Shown: positions 46,898 through 56,341 of the stretch, piece by piece
How positions within the stretch are numbered: position 1 is the stretch's first letter
How the letters are laid out: each line of letters starts with the position of its first letter
Source of the DNA: Geomonas oryzisoli
GTDB taxonomy: Bacteria > Desulfobacterota > Desulfuromonadia > Geobacterales > Geobacteraceae
NCBI RefSeq assembly: GCF_018986915.1
Contig: NZ_CP076723.1
Coordinates: 4,554,228-4,618,227, forward strand
DNA length: 64,000 bases
Reading direction: 5' to 3'
Program-made: the position numbers and the translations under genes
The notes under the pieces: generated by a model
Database searches by the model: none
The model's input: only the letters and a program-made list of their open reading frames with translations
Told to the model about the DNA's origin: nothing

Positions 46898-47698
46898 CTA
46901 TCTTGCCTTATTCGCAATCACGTGCGGTATCGTGCCGCCCCACAGCTGGTCATCCTCGTTGAGGCTGCGTACCGCTCGCTCAGCCTCCTTCTGGCGCCCC
47001 TTCTGATCTTCACCCTCTATCAAATTAAGCTCGGCAAGAACTGCCTTACGGATTCTAACAGTGTCCAGTTCCTCGCTGGAGTTCCATGCGTTCTCCAAAG
47101 CGTCAGGTACCGTGCGAGCCAACTCGCCTAGCAGCCTGCACATGCGGGCGGACATCTCAGGGTCAGCAACCTTTGCCTCGCATTGGTCAACTAAGCGAAG
47201 GCAAACCTTAAGGTGATCCACCCTTGGGCTCAGCGGCCCGACAATTCGCTGCCAAAGGGGCCAATGGGAGAGGACGAACTTGCCGCGGCCGGCAATGAAC
47301 CAAGGCCCTTCCAGGGCAGGAAGGACGTAGGTATCACGTCTCGAACCAGACTCCCAAGAGCGACGCTCGTCCCGCCGGATAGATGCCATAGAGCGCTGAT
47401 CCAAAGCGTCCCCGCTCCGAGCTTCACTGTACGCTGCGATCAACTTGGGAGAGCACGGCACGTTAAGCTCGGTAAGAGTACTGACAACGCGGTCACGAGC
47501 GCTCAGGCTCTTGCTGGCAGATGGCCGGGCTGCCCGCTGCTGCCCTATTCTTCGAGCCCTCTGCCATGCGGCTTCCGCCTCCAGCTGGAGACGTGCGACA
47601 GCGTCCATGTCCCCACGGCTCGATGCCTCAGCAGTTTCGGTGGCCAGGCGCGCAACTTCTTGCATTATTGCTATTAGCTTATCGTTCATGGAGGTCAT
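46898..47698 (-). CDS. Unrecognised first protein of the helicase/nuclease operon, 266 aa
   Basis: A 266-residue soluble protein starting with a long amphipathic helix (IAIMQEVARLATETAEASSR) and ending with charged helices. A stretch YVLPALEGPWFIAGRGKFVLSHW suggests a folded core. No catalytic motif is visible. It is the first gene of the leftward operon, 16 bp before the nuclease gene, and may be the regulator or sensor. Confidence 0.65.
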   Translation of the reverse strand: MTSMNDKLIAIMQEVARLATETAEASSRGDMDAVARLQLEAEAAWQRARRIGQQRAARPSASKSLSARDRVVSTLTELNVPCSPKLIAAYSEARSGDALDQRSMASIRRDERRSWESGSRRDTYVLPALEGPWFIAGRGKFVLSHWPLWQRIVGPLSPRVDHLKVCLRLVDQCEAKVADPEMSARMCRLLGELARTVPDALENAWNSSEELDTVRIRKAVLAELNLIEGEDQKGRQKEAERAVRSLNEDDQLWGGTIPHVIANKAR

Positions 47699-47908
47699 CT
47701 TACCAGATATTTTCCAGACTGCAAGAATTTTTCCAGACTTTTTGTGCTCAAGACTTCCAGCCTCCAGACCGCACCGACAGGCAGGATGCCTGCCCTACAT
47801 ATTGCCATATCCTCCACCTTTCCCTCCCTTGCAGTACGCCATTGTCGTGCCTGCCCAAGAAATTTACTTACCGCTTGGAGTCTAACGGGATTGAGTTAGA
47901 ATTCACCA
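47699..47908. promoter_or_regulatory. Divergent promoter region with repeated TTTCCAGACT
   Basis: TTTCCAGACT occurs at 47711-47720 and again at 47730-47739, 19 bp apart, followed by related CTTCCAG and CTCCAGAC words. The region separates the leftward helicase/nuclease operon from the rightward mobilization genes and could hold an operator controlling both. Confidence 0.45.
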
Positions 47909-48373
47909 ATGTCTTATTGCCTGACCCGCCTTATACTGATGCACCAGGAGAAGACCAGGCGCTGGCAGCTGGTCTTCGGGGAGCCCGAGGCTATCCGCGA
48001 GGTGGGCGGGCCGTTCGCCGAGCGGCATGTCTTCTTTCAGCCCGGGCAGCTCTTCGGGGTAGAATTCTGGGAGGCGAACGAGTACGGCACGGTGAGCTGG
48101 CACGTGATGGTGCTGAGAGCCGTGGCACCTGGCGAGCGTGCGCACGTGCTGAAACAGGTTGCACCCGGGGCGGAGATCCTGCTCGACGCCGGGGGGAGGA
48201 AGAAGGTACGTGAGGCGCTTAAGTGGCTACGTGAACTTTCGCGGAATAGCCTGTCTCTTGTCGCACTCGATCCCGACTATTACCGCGCGTCGCACTATAA
48301 GCTGAAAGCGCGGCTGAAACCTCGCGACCCCGCCGCGCCCACGGGAAAAGTGCGCGACCTCTTGCGACGCTGA
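47909..48373 (+). CDS. DUF2840 family protein of mobile elements
   Basis: The 154-residue protein shows the DUF2840 core: FFQPGQLFGVEFWEANEYGT, VLRAVAPGERAHVL and APGAEILLDAGGRKKVREAL. DUF2840 genes accompany TraG/relaxase modules of integrative elements, with unknown biochemical role. Neither candidate start (ATG 47909 or 47939) has a good ribosome-binding site. Confidence 0.8.
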   Translation: MSYCLTRLILMHQEKTRRWQLVFGEPEAIREVGGPFAERHVFFQPGQLFGVEFWEANEYGTVSWHVMVLRAVAPGERAHVLKQVAPGAEILLDAGGRKKVREALKWLRELSRNSLSLVALDPDYYRASHYKLKARLKPRDPAAPTGKVRDLLRR

Positions 48374-48691
48374 GAGAGTTGTTCACGTGTGCATTTCAGC
48401 GCGGCGCGAGCCGCGGTCGACGGCGGGGTTGAGTTCGGAGTTCTTTTCATCTTCCTGGCCGGTTTTCGGGGTGGTGGTTTTGAATGGCTGGAGGGGTGAG
48501 GGGGCGGTAACTGAAGCGGGTGGAAGGGAGGAAAGAGGGGATAAGGCAAGATAAAGGTGCAGGCGCCGGGTCTTTGCAAGCCCGCGTCTTGGCTCCCTCT
48601 TTTCGGCGTATCGCTGGAAAGCGTACGCCGTTCTCCCTGAAAAGCCCCGCTCAGAGCCGCTTGCCTCGGCGCCTGTTTTCGGAGGCCTTTC
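48374..48691. other. Non-coding region before the relaxase gene
   Basis: No convincing gene. A GC-rich hairpin-prone stretch GCGCGGCGCGAGCCGCGG lies at about 48399-48416. Regions directly upstream of relaxase genes often hold oriT, but no nic-site consensus was recognised. Confidence 0.35.
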
Positions 48692-50317
48692 ATGTCGCGA
48701 GGTTACCGAGAAGAGTCCGAAGAGGATGATCGCTTCCGGATCAGGCTCAAAAAGGAGCGCAAATCATCAGGTTCCGGCACCCAGTCAGCGTCCTTTTTCC
48801 AGGTGGTGCAGCGGGTCTGCCTGGCCGGGAAAGCGACTAAGGGGCGCGCATTTTCAGGCGGCAAAGGTTCACATCGAAACCAGAAAGGGAAGGGGACCTT
48901 CACCAGAAACGCGGCGAGAAATTTTCAGCGGGTGGTGGTGAAAACCAGGGTGGTGAAGAACTTCTCCGGCTCAAAGGGGGTGCGGGCCCTGAAGCTCCAT
49001 GTCTCGTATCTGACCCGGCCCGGGGTGGGGCTGGAAGGGCCGGAGCGCGGACGCTGTTACGACGAAAACGGCCCGCTGGAGAAGCGGGAGCTCGGCCTTT
49101 GGGAGGAGAAAATTGCCAAGGACCGGCATCACTTCCGCTTCATCGTCTCGCCGGAAAAGGGGCGGGAGTTGGATCTCTCGGACTACACGAAGGAGCTGGT
49201 CCGGTCGATGGAAAAGGATCTTGGCACCTCCCTCGACTATGTCGCCGTGAACCACTACAACACGGACAACCCGCACGTACACCTGATCGTGCGTGGCCGA
49301 AACGACCGGGGGGAGAACCTGGTGCTCGGCCGGGACTACATCGCGAGCGGGGTGCGGAACCGGGCCAGGGAAATCGCCACTTCGCGGCTTGGGCGCCGTA
49401 CCGAACTGGAGATCCAGGATGGCCTGGTCGCCGAGATCAAGCTTGAGCGCTATACCGGGATCGATCGTGAACTGGTCCTTTTACAGGAGCGGAGCCCGGC
49501 CCGGGAGATCGACTTGAGGGCACCGCCGGGGAGGGAAAACAGCATCGCCGCCTTCCACCGCAGCGTGAAAAAGCAAAGGGTAAAGGAGCTTGAACGGCTG
49601 GGGCTCGCCCAGGAAAAAGCGCCGGGGATCTGGCGGCTGGACGGGGAGACGGAGCGGGTATTGCGCGAACTCGGCCTGCAAAACGACATCATCAAGACCA
49701 TGCACAAGAGCCTCGGCCGCGAGGGGGACCGGGAGCTGGTTATCTTCGATCCGACCGATCCCTTGCAGCGTGAGTTGCAGGGGAAGGTGTTGGACCGGGG
49801 TGTCGCGGACGAGCTATCCGATCGAAGCTACCTGGTCGTTTCCGGCAGCGATAACCGGACCTACTACGTGGGGCTGTCCCGCTTTTCCGAAGTAGAGGGG
49901 AGGGAGGCGCTCCCCGGCTCACTGGTGCGGATCTCGGTGCCACAGCACGAGCTGGAGTTGACCGATCTGGACCGGGAGATCCTGGGCCTTTCCCGGCAGG
50001 GGGGCGGCATCTACCGGGATGGGGTGGATCTTGAGACGAGGGGGGCGGGGCGTCTGCCGCCGGGACTTGATCTTGGTTCCACTGCCGAGATGCGCCTGAA
50101 ACGTCTCAAGGTACTGGAGCGAAACGGGCTGACCGAGGAGCTCTCCGAAGGGAGCTGGCGGGTGCCGGACGACCTGCCGGACAGGATGCGGGATCTCGCC
50201 CTGAAGAAGGGACTCTCCCGCGACGTGCGGGTGGTCCTCGAGGCACCGTCGCGTGCCCAGGAGCTTGCCCAAACGCTGGAGAAAAGGTTGCAGCCCGAGC
50301 GTGATCTGACCCGCTAA
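48692..50317 (+). CDS. Relaxase of the VirD2/DUF3363 type
   Basis: The 541-residue protein has the relaxase histidine motif HYNTDNPHVHLIVRG (about residue 188-202) and a probable catalytic Tyr near LHVSYLTRPG (about residue 105). The C-terminal part corresponds to DUF3363. Its basic N-terminus (RFRIRLKKERK) fits DNA binding. It nicks oriT and pilots the strand to the recipient. GGAGG precedes the ATG; the coupling protein gene starts 11 bp later. Confidence 0.92.
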   Translation: MSRGYREESEEDDRFRIRLKKERKSSGSGTQSASFFQVVQRVCLAGKATKGRAFSGGKGSHRNQKGKGTFTRNAARNFQRVVVKTRVVKNFSGSKGVRALKLHVSYLTRPGVGLEGPERGRCYDENGPLEKRELGLWEEKIAKDRHHFRFIVSPEKGRELDLSDYTKELVRSMEKDLGTSLDYVAVNHYNTDNPHVHLIVRGRNDRGENLVLGRDYIASGVRNRAREIATSRLGRRTELEIQDGLVAEIKLERYTGIDRELVLLQERSPAREIDLRAPPGRENSIAAFHRSVKKQRVKELERLGLAQEKAPGIWRLDGETERVLRELGLQNDIIKTMHKSLGREGDRELVIFDPTDPLQRELQGKVLDRGVADELSDRSYLVVSGSDNRTYYVGLSRFSEVEGREALPGSLVRISVPQHELELTDLDREILGLSRQGGGIYRDGVDLETRGAGRLPPGLDLGSTAEMRLKRLKVLERNGLTEELSEGSWRVPDDLPDRMRDLALKKGLSRDVRVVLEAPSRAQELAQTLEKRLQPERDLTR

Positions 50318-50328
50318 AGGGAGGAGCC

Positions 50329-52707
50329 ATGAGGCCAAAGCTGTTCGCTCTTTTGCGTCTGGTCGTCGCCGTTTCCCTGGTGGTTCTTGGTGCCTGGATG
50401 GCCACCCAAAGTTTCGCCGCCGTCTACGGTTACCGGGACAGTCTGGGGGAGCCCTGGTTCCGGTTGGCGGGGCGGGCCCTCTATCCTCCCTTCCGGTTTC
50501 TTTACTGGGATGCACTGCAAAACGGTAACGGCGCCGAACATTTCGCCCGGAGCTGGCGCTACCTTTACGGCGGCATTACTCTCGGCTTGCTGGTGTTTCT
50601 CTCCGGCGTCCCTGGTCGCTTTTCGTTCCGTGTGCTCAGACGGCACCTGGTGGTCCTTGGTTGCCTGCTCCCCGGTTTGGCCTGTGCGCTGGGCGGGCTC
50701 TTTCTGGCGGCGCAGCTGCAGGCGAGGCTGGCCCGGTATCCCGTCTCGCTCGGCGCTCCGTTTCGCTACTGGTACCGCATTCCCCTGTACCGTCCCCACT
50801 CTTTTCTGGCCTGGCGCATCATGTTCCAGCGTGACCCTGCCTATCGTCGCGACTTCAATCGGGTGCAGTGGCTCGCCTGGGGCGGGCTCCTCTTGGGCGT
50901 CGTCGTGAGCGGCAGGCTTTGGCTGCGCCTGAAAAAGCCGGAGCCGGTAGCCGACAGCCACGGTACGGCGCGCTGGGCCGGCGAGGAGGTGCTGGAACAG
51001 GCGCGGCTCTACGGCGAGCACGGGGTGGTGCTCGGCCGTTCCCAGTCGGGGAGGCTTTTGAGCCACGACCGGGAGGAGCACGTTCTTTTGCTGGCGCCCC
51101 CCAGAAGTGGGAAGGGGGTGGGGGTGATCGTCCCCACTCTTTTCTCGTGGCCGCATTCCGTGGTGATCACCGACATCAAGGGGGAGAACTGGGGCATCAG
51201 CGCGGGGTACCGCAAGAGTGAACTGGGGAACCTGGTGCTCCGCTTCAACCCGACCGCCGAGGAAGGGTGCGCCCGCTTCAACCCGCTGGAGGAGATCCGG
51301 GTCGGGACCCTTAAGGAGGTGGCCGATACCCAGAACATAGCCGATATCCTGGTGAACCCCTTCGGCGAAGGGATGCAGAACCACTGGGACAAGACGAGCT
51401 ACGACCTTTTGGTCGGGACCATCCTGCACATCCTCTACTCCCCCGAGATCAAGGAGAAGAACCTCGCCACCCTGGCCCTCATCCTGAGCGACCCCGAGCG
51501 GAGTTTCGACGACACCCTGAAGGCGATGCTCACCGCCCGGCACGACCCGGAATTCAGCTTCGGCTGGCAAAGCGCCACCGGAACTCCTACTCCTACCCAT
51601 CCCGTGGTCGCGAGCGCCGCCCGCGCCATGCTGGACCGGGCCGACACCGAGCGCTCCGGGGTGAAGTCCACCGCCCTGGCTTCCCTTGCCCTTTACCGCG
51701 ATCCCCTCGTGGCCAGGAACACCAGCTGCTCCGACTTCAGCATCACCGATCTCATGCAGCACGAAAAGCCGGTGAGCCTGTATCTCGCCATCCCCACCTC
51801 GGAGATCTCCCGCACCAAGCCTCTCTACCGGATGATCATGAACATGCTGGGACGCAAGTGCACCGAGTCCATGGAATTCAAGGAGGGTCGCCAGGTGGTT
51901 TCCTACCGGCACCGGCTGCTCCTTCTGATGGACGAGTTCCAGTCACTCGGCCAACTCGAGTTTTTCGAGGCGGCACTTGCCTTCATCGCGGGGTACGGCA
52001 TTAAGGCGCTTCTGGTGGTGCAGAACCTGGAGCAGATCAGGAAGTACTACGGCCCGCACAATTCGATCTTCTCCAACTGCAACGTCCGGGTGGTTTTCAC
52101 CCCGAACGACATCGAGAGCGCGGAATTGATCAGCCGCATGCTGGGGGAGAAGACGGAGCTCGTGACCAGCACCAGTTATTCGGGACGGCGCCTCGACTTT
52201 TGGTTGCGTAACACGACGCACTCGACCCAGGAGATCGCGCGGCGGCTGTTAACCCCCGGAGAGGTGCTCGAATTCCCGGAAAAGGAGGAGATCATCTTCC
52301 TGGCGGGGCATCCCCCCATCCGGGCCAACAAGATCCGCCACTTCAAGGACCGCAGTTTCAAGAGCCGGGTGCGGGCGGCACCTGCCGTAAGCGATACCAT
52401 CGCTGTGGCGGGGCGAAACCCGATCGCGGCGGTGGTCGCGGCGGCGCAAGGGGGTAAGGAAGAGGTCCGCTTGCCGATCTGGGGCGGGACCGCGTGGCAG
52501 ACGGAGGAGAACGAGGAGGCAGCGCCCGTGCCCGTTCCTGCCCCCGTCCAGGAGCGTGAGGTCTCAACACCACCTCCTGCGGCACAGGAGCCGGGAGGGG
52601 GGACACAGGAGGAGATGCCGCGCTGGGCGCGCGAGCTTATGGAGTCGCGGCACAGGGAGGAAAAGCCTGAGACCGAGGATGACGGCACGGGAGGGGTGAC
52701 GCTATGA
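50329..52707 (+). CDS. VirD4/TraG-type type IV coupling protein
   Basis: The 792-residue protein has N-terminal membrane helices (about residues 6-27, 75-95, 106-128, 181-199), Walker A APPRSGKGVGVIVPTL, Walker B LLLMDEFQSLG, and the TraG-family stretch AHGTARWA-like DSHGTARWAGEE. A Pro/Glu-rich tail follows residue 710. It couples the relaxase-DNA complex to a secretion channel, which this island does not encode. GGAGG lies before the ATG. Confidence 0.95.
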   Translation: MRPKLFALLRLVVAVSLVVLGAWMATQSFAAVYGYRDSLGEPWFRLAGRALYPPFRFLYWDALQNGNGAEHFARSWRYLYGGITLGLLVFLSGVPGRFSFRVLRRHLVVLGCLLPGLACALGGLFLAAQLQARLARYPVSLGAPFRYWYRIPLYRPHSFLAWRIMFQRDPAYRRDFNRVQWLAWGGLLLGVVVSGRLWLRLKKPEPVADSHGTARWAGEEVLEQARLYGEHGVVLGRSQSGRLLSHDREEHVLLLAPPRSGKGVGVIVPTLFSWPHSVVITDIKGENWGISAGYRKSELGNLVLRFNPTAEEGCARFNPLEEIRVGTLKEVADTQNIADILVNPFGEGMQNHWDKTSYDLLVGTILHILYSPEIKEKNLATLALILSDPERSFDDTLKAMLTARHDPEFSFGWQSATGTPTPTHPVVASAARAMLDRADTERSGVKSTALASLALYRDPLVARNTSCSDFSITDLMQHEKPVSLYLAIPTSEISRTKPLYRMIMNMLGRKCTESMEFKEGRQVVSYRHRLLLLMDEFQSLGQLEFFEAALAFIAGYGIKALLVVQNLEQIRKYYGPHNSIFSNCNVRVVFTPNDIESAELISRMLGEKTELVTSTSYSGRRLDFWLRNTTHSTQEIARRLLTPGEVLEFPEKEEIIFLAGHPPIRANKIRHFKDRSFKSRVRAAPAVSDTIAVAGRNPIAAVVAAAQGGKEEVRLPIWGGTAWQTEENEEAAPVPVPAPVQEREVSTPPPAAQEPGGGTQEEMPRWARELMESRHREEKPETEDDGTGGVTL

Positions 52708-53180
52708 GAGGACCGACGGTGCGCTACAGCATCAGGCTGTCGGCGGAGTTGAACGAGGCCTTGGAGGGGATCTGCGCCCGGCGCAGGAACCTGACCAAAA
52801 AGGCGATCATCGAGGCGGCCCTGAAGGAGTACCTTTATCCGGAAGGGGCGGACAAGAGGGAGCTTGAGTTCTCCCGGTTCATGGACCGCATCGAGAAGCG
52901 TCTGAAAGCGGAGGAGCGCTATCTGGAGATCGTCGGGGAGACCTTGTCCCTCTACATCCGGGTATGGCTGACCCAGACCCGGGAACTCCCCGAGGAGCAG
53001 CAGGAGCTGGCGAAACGGATCGGTGGGAAACGTTACCGGAGGTTCCTAGAGATCCTGGGCGAGAACCTGAGACAGGGCAAGAGCATCTTCGAGGAGCTGC
53101 CAGGGGAAGTTTACTGCGGCGAGGATGCCTTCTTCGAGGCTGGGGAGGAAGAGATCTCAGGGGAGGGTGTAACCGCCTGA
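52704..53180 (+). CDS. Ribbon-helix-helix mobilization accessory protein
   Basis: The 158-residue protein starts with a ribbon-helix-helix motif (TVRYSIRLSAELNEALEGIC, NLTKKAIIEAALKEYL), then a charged helical part. RHH proteins next to VirD4 genes often bind oriT and help the relaxase. It overlaps the coupling gene by four bases. Confidence 0.8.
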   Translation: MRGPTVRYSIRLSAELNEALEGICARRRNLTKKAIIEAALKEYLYPEGADKRELEFSRFMDRIEKRLKAEERYLEIVGETLSLYIRVWLTQTRELPEEQQELAKRIGGKRYRRFLEILGENLRQGKSIFEELPGEVYCGEDAFFEAGEEEISGEGVTA

Positions 53181-53446
53181 GGTAAGACTCCGTCAGGGGG
53201 GAGGCTTCCCCCTCGCTGCAAACGCGGGGGCGTTTTCCGCTACCCCCTCTGCGGGGGAGCCCCGCAACGCCCCATGAAGGCAGGCCGCAAGTAGGACCAA
53301 AGCAGCCGCCGCATTGCGCCGGCAGCTTTAAGCGGTCCCGGCCCGACCGGAGGCACGGCCTCCGATCCGGCCACCTTCGAGAGCCGACACGCCGGGCGCA
53401 GGACCTGGAACCGGTCCTGCCTCCTTCATTCAGAGGAGATACCGCC
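53181..53446. other. Hairpin-rich non-coding region, candidate oriT
   Basis: Three inverted repeats are visible: a C/G-run hairpin at about 53198-53215, CGGAGGC-ACG-GCCTCCG (53348-53364) and AGGACC-N7-GGTCCT (53400-53418). The position between mobilization genes and an AlpA-type regulator, with dense hairpins, is compatible with an origin of transfer. No nic site was recognised. Confidence 0.4.
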
Positions 53447-53674
53447 ATGGAGACGAGGAACAAAGTGGTCAGGCGCAAGGAGCTGCTCGATATCATAGGG
53501 CTGAGCAACGCCACCCAGTACAGGATGGAAAAGGCCGGGCTCTTTCCGGCCCGAATCAGGCTGGGCAAGGGGTCGGTCGGCTGGCTCCTCTGCGAAGTCG
53601 AGGAGTGGCTGCAAAACCGGCAGCGGGTGTCGGTCACCGTCGGGCGCGGTCCCGGCGGACAGCCCCCCCGCTGA
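53447..53674 (+). CDS. AlpA-family helix-turn-helix regulator
   Basis: The 75-residue protein has the AlpA/MerR-like form VVRRKELLDIIGLSNATQYR, FPARIRLGKGSVGWL and CEVEEWLQNR. AlpA proteins regulate excision and integrase genes of P4-type elements. GAGGAG precedes the ATG. Confidence 0.85.
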   Translation: METRNKVVRRKELLDIIGLSNATQYRMEKAGLFPARIRLGKGSVGWLLCEVEEWLQNRQRVSVTVGRGPGGQPPR

Positions 53675-53766
53675 TCCTCGGCCAACATTTTATTGTCCCG
53701 CTGTCGCTGTAAGCTGTGGTATATAAGCGCTTGCAGCGCCGTGGCAACAACGAAAGGTATATGGAC

Positions 53767-55491
53767 ATGTCTCCTCGTCAACTCAGCTTCGAATTACCCT
53801 TAAACCAGCTCTGCCCCAAGGTGCTTGATGCCGTTGAAACGCTCTCTGCCACCACAGAGGCGGATTCACGCGGTGCCATCTACACCCGCAGTGAAGTCGT
53901 CGACTTCATCCTCGACCTGGTCGGATATACGGCGGACAAGCCGCTGCAGCAGTATCGGCTCCTGGAGCCGTCGTGCGGAGAAGCAGACTTTCTGCTGCCG
54001 GTCCTGAGGCGTCTTCTGGCTTCCTGGCGGCGCTTCGGGAACTCAAACGATGCTATCGAGGAGTTGGGCGAAGCGATCCGGGGAGTGGAGCTGCATCGCG
54101 ATACCTTCCACGTCACCCGCCTTGCCGTCATCGCGCTACTGGTTGAAGAGGGGATTGCCCATCCGACGGCTGAGGAGCTTGCCGACCGCTGGCTTATCAT
54201 GGGTGATTTCCTGCTATCCCCATTGGATGCCCGGTTCGATTTCGTGGTGGGCAACCCGCCCTACGTGCGTCAGGAACTGATCCCCGCCCCGCTGCTGGCC
54301 GAGTACCGGAACCGCTTCGAGACCATGTACGACCGGGCCGACCTCTACGTTCCCTTCATCGAACGTTCCCTCTCTCTCTTGACCTCCGGGGGGGCTTTGG
54401 CGTTTATCTGCGCCGACCGCTGGATGAAGAATCGCTATGGCGGACCGCTGCGCAAGCTCATATCCGAGCGTTACCACCTGAAGATTTACGTCGACATGGT
54501 TGACACCCCCGCCTTCCATTCCGAGGTGACGGCGTACCCCGCAATTACCGTCATAACCCGGGAGAAGCCTGGACCAACCCGGATTGCCCGGCGACCCAAG
54601 ATAGACCGGGCCACCTTGGCCGAGCTTGCCGGGGCGTTGTCCGGTCAGCCGGCAGCTCCGGACGCAGCCGGGATTCGCGAGGTGCCCCGGGTGACCTGCG
54701 GGGCCGAGCCGTGGCTTCTGGAAACATCGGACCAGATGGCGCTGATCCGGCGGCTGGAGGCAGAGTTCCCCACGCTGGAGCAGGCAGGCTGCAAGGTCGG
54801 GATCGGTGTCGCTACCGGGGCGGACAAGGCCTTTATCGGCGACTTCCAAGGGCTCGACGTGGAGCCGGACCGGAAGGTTCCTCTGGTGACCACCCGGGAC
54901 ATCGACTCGGGTGAGGTTCGGTGGCGGGGACTTGGGGTGATCAACCCCTTTGCCGACGAGGGCGGTTTGGTTCCCTTGGAGCAATACCCGCGCTTACGCA
55001 ACTACCTGGAGTCGAGGCGGGAAGCGATTGCGGGGCGCCACTGCGCTCAGAAGGCGCCCGCCAACTGGTACCGCACCATTGACCGCATCACGCCGGCTCT
55101 CGCGGCAAGGCCAAAGCTGCTGATCCCCGATATAAAGGGGGAGGCGCACATCGTCTATGAGGAAGGCAAGCTCTACCCTCACCACAACCTTTACTACGTC
55201 ACCGCCGAGGATTGGGATCTGCGGGCGCTGCAGGCGGTTTTGCTCTCCGAGATAACGAGGCTCTTCATCGCGACCTATTCGACCAAGATGCGCGGCGGGT
55301 TCCTCAGGTTCCAGGCGCAGTATCTGAGGCGGCTCCGGCTCCCGCTCTGGGAAAATGTGCCGGCGGAGCTGCGTACCAGGCTGGCCGAAGCGGCAACGAA
55401 GAGGGATCTGGTGGAGTGCAACCAGGCCACATTTGCATTGTATGCATTGAGTAGTGAAGAACAAGCCGCCCTGGGCGGGACTGGAGAGTGA
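53767..55491 (+). CDS. Type II N6-adenine DNA methyltransferase (partner of XhoI/PaeR7I-type enzyme)
   Basis: The 574-residue methyltransferase has a SAM-binding part ([18 protein letters not shown]), the catalytic motif IV in [12 protein letters not shown], and a C-terminal TaqI-like target-recognition region ([50 protein letters not shown]). It precedes the restriction gene by three bases. It should methylate adenine in CTCGAG to protect host DNA. The ATG at 53767 best fits the GAAAGG upstream; 53761 is possible. Confidence 0.9.
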   Translation: MSPRQLSFELPLNQLCPKVLDAVETLSATTEADSRGAIYTRSEVVDFILDLVGYTADKPLQQYRLLEPSCGEADFLLPVLRRLLASWRRFGNSNDAIEELGEAIRGVELHRDTFHVTRLAVIALLVEEGIAHPTAEELADRWLIMGDFLLSPLDARFDFVVGNPPYVRQELIPAPLLAEYRNRFETMYDRADLYVPFIERSLSLLTSGGALAFICADRWMKNRYGGPLRKLISERYHLKIYVDMVDTPAFHSEVTAYPAITVITREKPGPTRIARRPKIDRATLAELAGALSGQPAAPDAAGIREVPRVTCGAEPWLLETSDQMALIRRLEAEFPTLEQAGCKVGIGVATGADKAFIGDFQGLDVEPDRKVPLVTTRDIDSGEVRWRGLGVINPFADEGGLVPLEQYPRLRNYLESRREAIAGRHCAQKAPANWYRTIDRITPALAARPKLLIPDIKGEAHIVYEEGKLYPHHNLYYVTAEDWDLRALQAVLLSEITRLFIATYSTKMRGGFLRFQAQYLRRLRLPLWENVPAELRTRLAEAATKRDLVECNQATFALYALSSEEQAALGGTGE

Positions 55492-55494
55492 AAC

Positions 55495-56235
55495 GTGGGT
55501 CTGGACCTTGTGAACTATGAAGCGAAGGCCCGGGAAGCTGTCAAGGCTTTTTGGGGGAACCGTGAGGCTGCCAGAAAAAAACAGATCGAAGCCGGCAAGG
55601 CGGATCAAGGCGAGCGTGCGGGTGTGACCAGCGGGAAGAATATGGACGGCTTCATTGCTCTGATCCTGGACATCATTCGCGCCAACGGTCTCGCGCATGC
55701 AGAGATCCACCAGAAACGTGCTGTGCTTACCCTGCCGGGGTATTTCCGGCCCACCAAGCTTTGGGACCTCCTGGTAATTCACAAGGGGGAGCTCATCGCC
55801 GCGATAGAGCTGAAGAGCCAGGTGGGGCCGTCCTTTGGGAACAACTTCAACAACCGGACTGAAGAGGCCATCGGTACCGCACATGACCTATGGACGGCAT
55901 ACCGGGAGGAGGCGTTCGGAAAGCAGCCTCGTCCTTTTGTAGGGTGGGTGATGATGGTCGAAGACGCCCCCGGTTCCAGAGCAGCTGTTAGGGACGCCTC
56001 TCCGCACTTCCCTGTGTTCGAGGAGTTTAGGGGCGCTTCCTATATCAAGAGATATGATCTCTTGTGCCAGCGCCTGGTTAAGGAGCAACTGTACACGACA
56101 GCTGCACTCATTACCTCCGAGCGCAGTGCGGTGTCAACTGGTACCTATTCTGAAGTATCTGCCATGACAGGTTTAAAGGCTTTTGTTGCAGCCCTTGCTG
56201 GGCATGTTGCAGCAGAAGCCTCCCGCTTAGAGTGA
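55495..56235 (+). CDS. XhoI/PaeR7I-type type II restriction endonuclease
   Basis: The 246-residue protein has the length and landmarks of PaeR7I/XhoI enzymes: [51 protein letters not shown], the PD-(D/E)XK core with Asp in WDLL and [10 protein letters not shown], then [20 protein letters not shown]. These enzymes cut C^TCGAG. GTG start at 55495 after GGAG. Family identification is from remembered sequence features; specificity is predicted. Confidence 0.88.
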   Translation: MGLDLVNYEAKAREAVKAFWGNREAARKKQIEAGKADQGERAGVTSGKNMDGFIALILDIIRANGLAHAEIHQKRAVLTLPGYFRPTKLWDLLVIHKGELIAAIELKSQVGPSFGNNFNNRTEEAIGTAHDLWTAYREEAFGKQPRPFVGWVMMVEDAPGSRAAVRDASPHFPVFEEFRGASYIKRYDLLCQRLVKEQLYTTAALITSERSAVSTGTYSEVSAMTGLKAFVAALAGHVAAEASRLE

Positions 56236-56275
56236 TACAGGACCGTCAGCAATTATATGGCGGATGGAAAACAGA

Positions 56276-56305
56276 CAGGCACCTGCGGTATTCCGTAGGT
56301 GCCTG
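56276..56305. terminator. Hairpin between convergent genes
   Basis: The stem CAGGCACCTGCGG / CCGTAGGTGCCTG (one G-T pair, four-base loop) lies between the restriction gene and the leftward AT-rich gene. No long T-run. Sequence resembles half of the GGGACAGGCTCC repeats. Confidence 0.55.
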
Positions 56306-56341
56306 CCATGTTCGCGTTTGGTGATGTTCTCGGCGAGCTAT

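Noticed and set aside
48295-48693. A 132-residue minus-strand frame before the relaxase
   Set aside because: Pro/Arg-rich random-looking translation, no ribosome-binding site, overlaps DUF2840.
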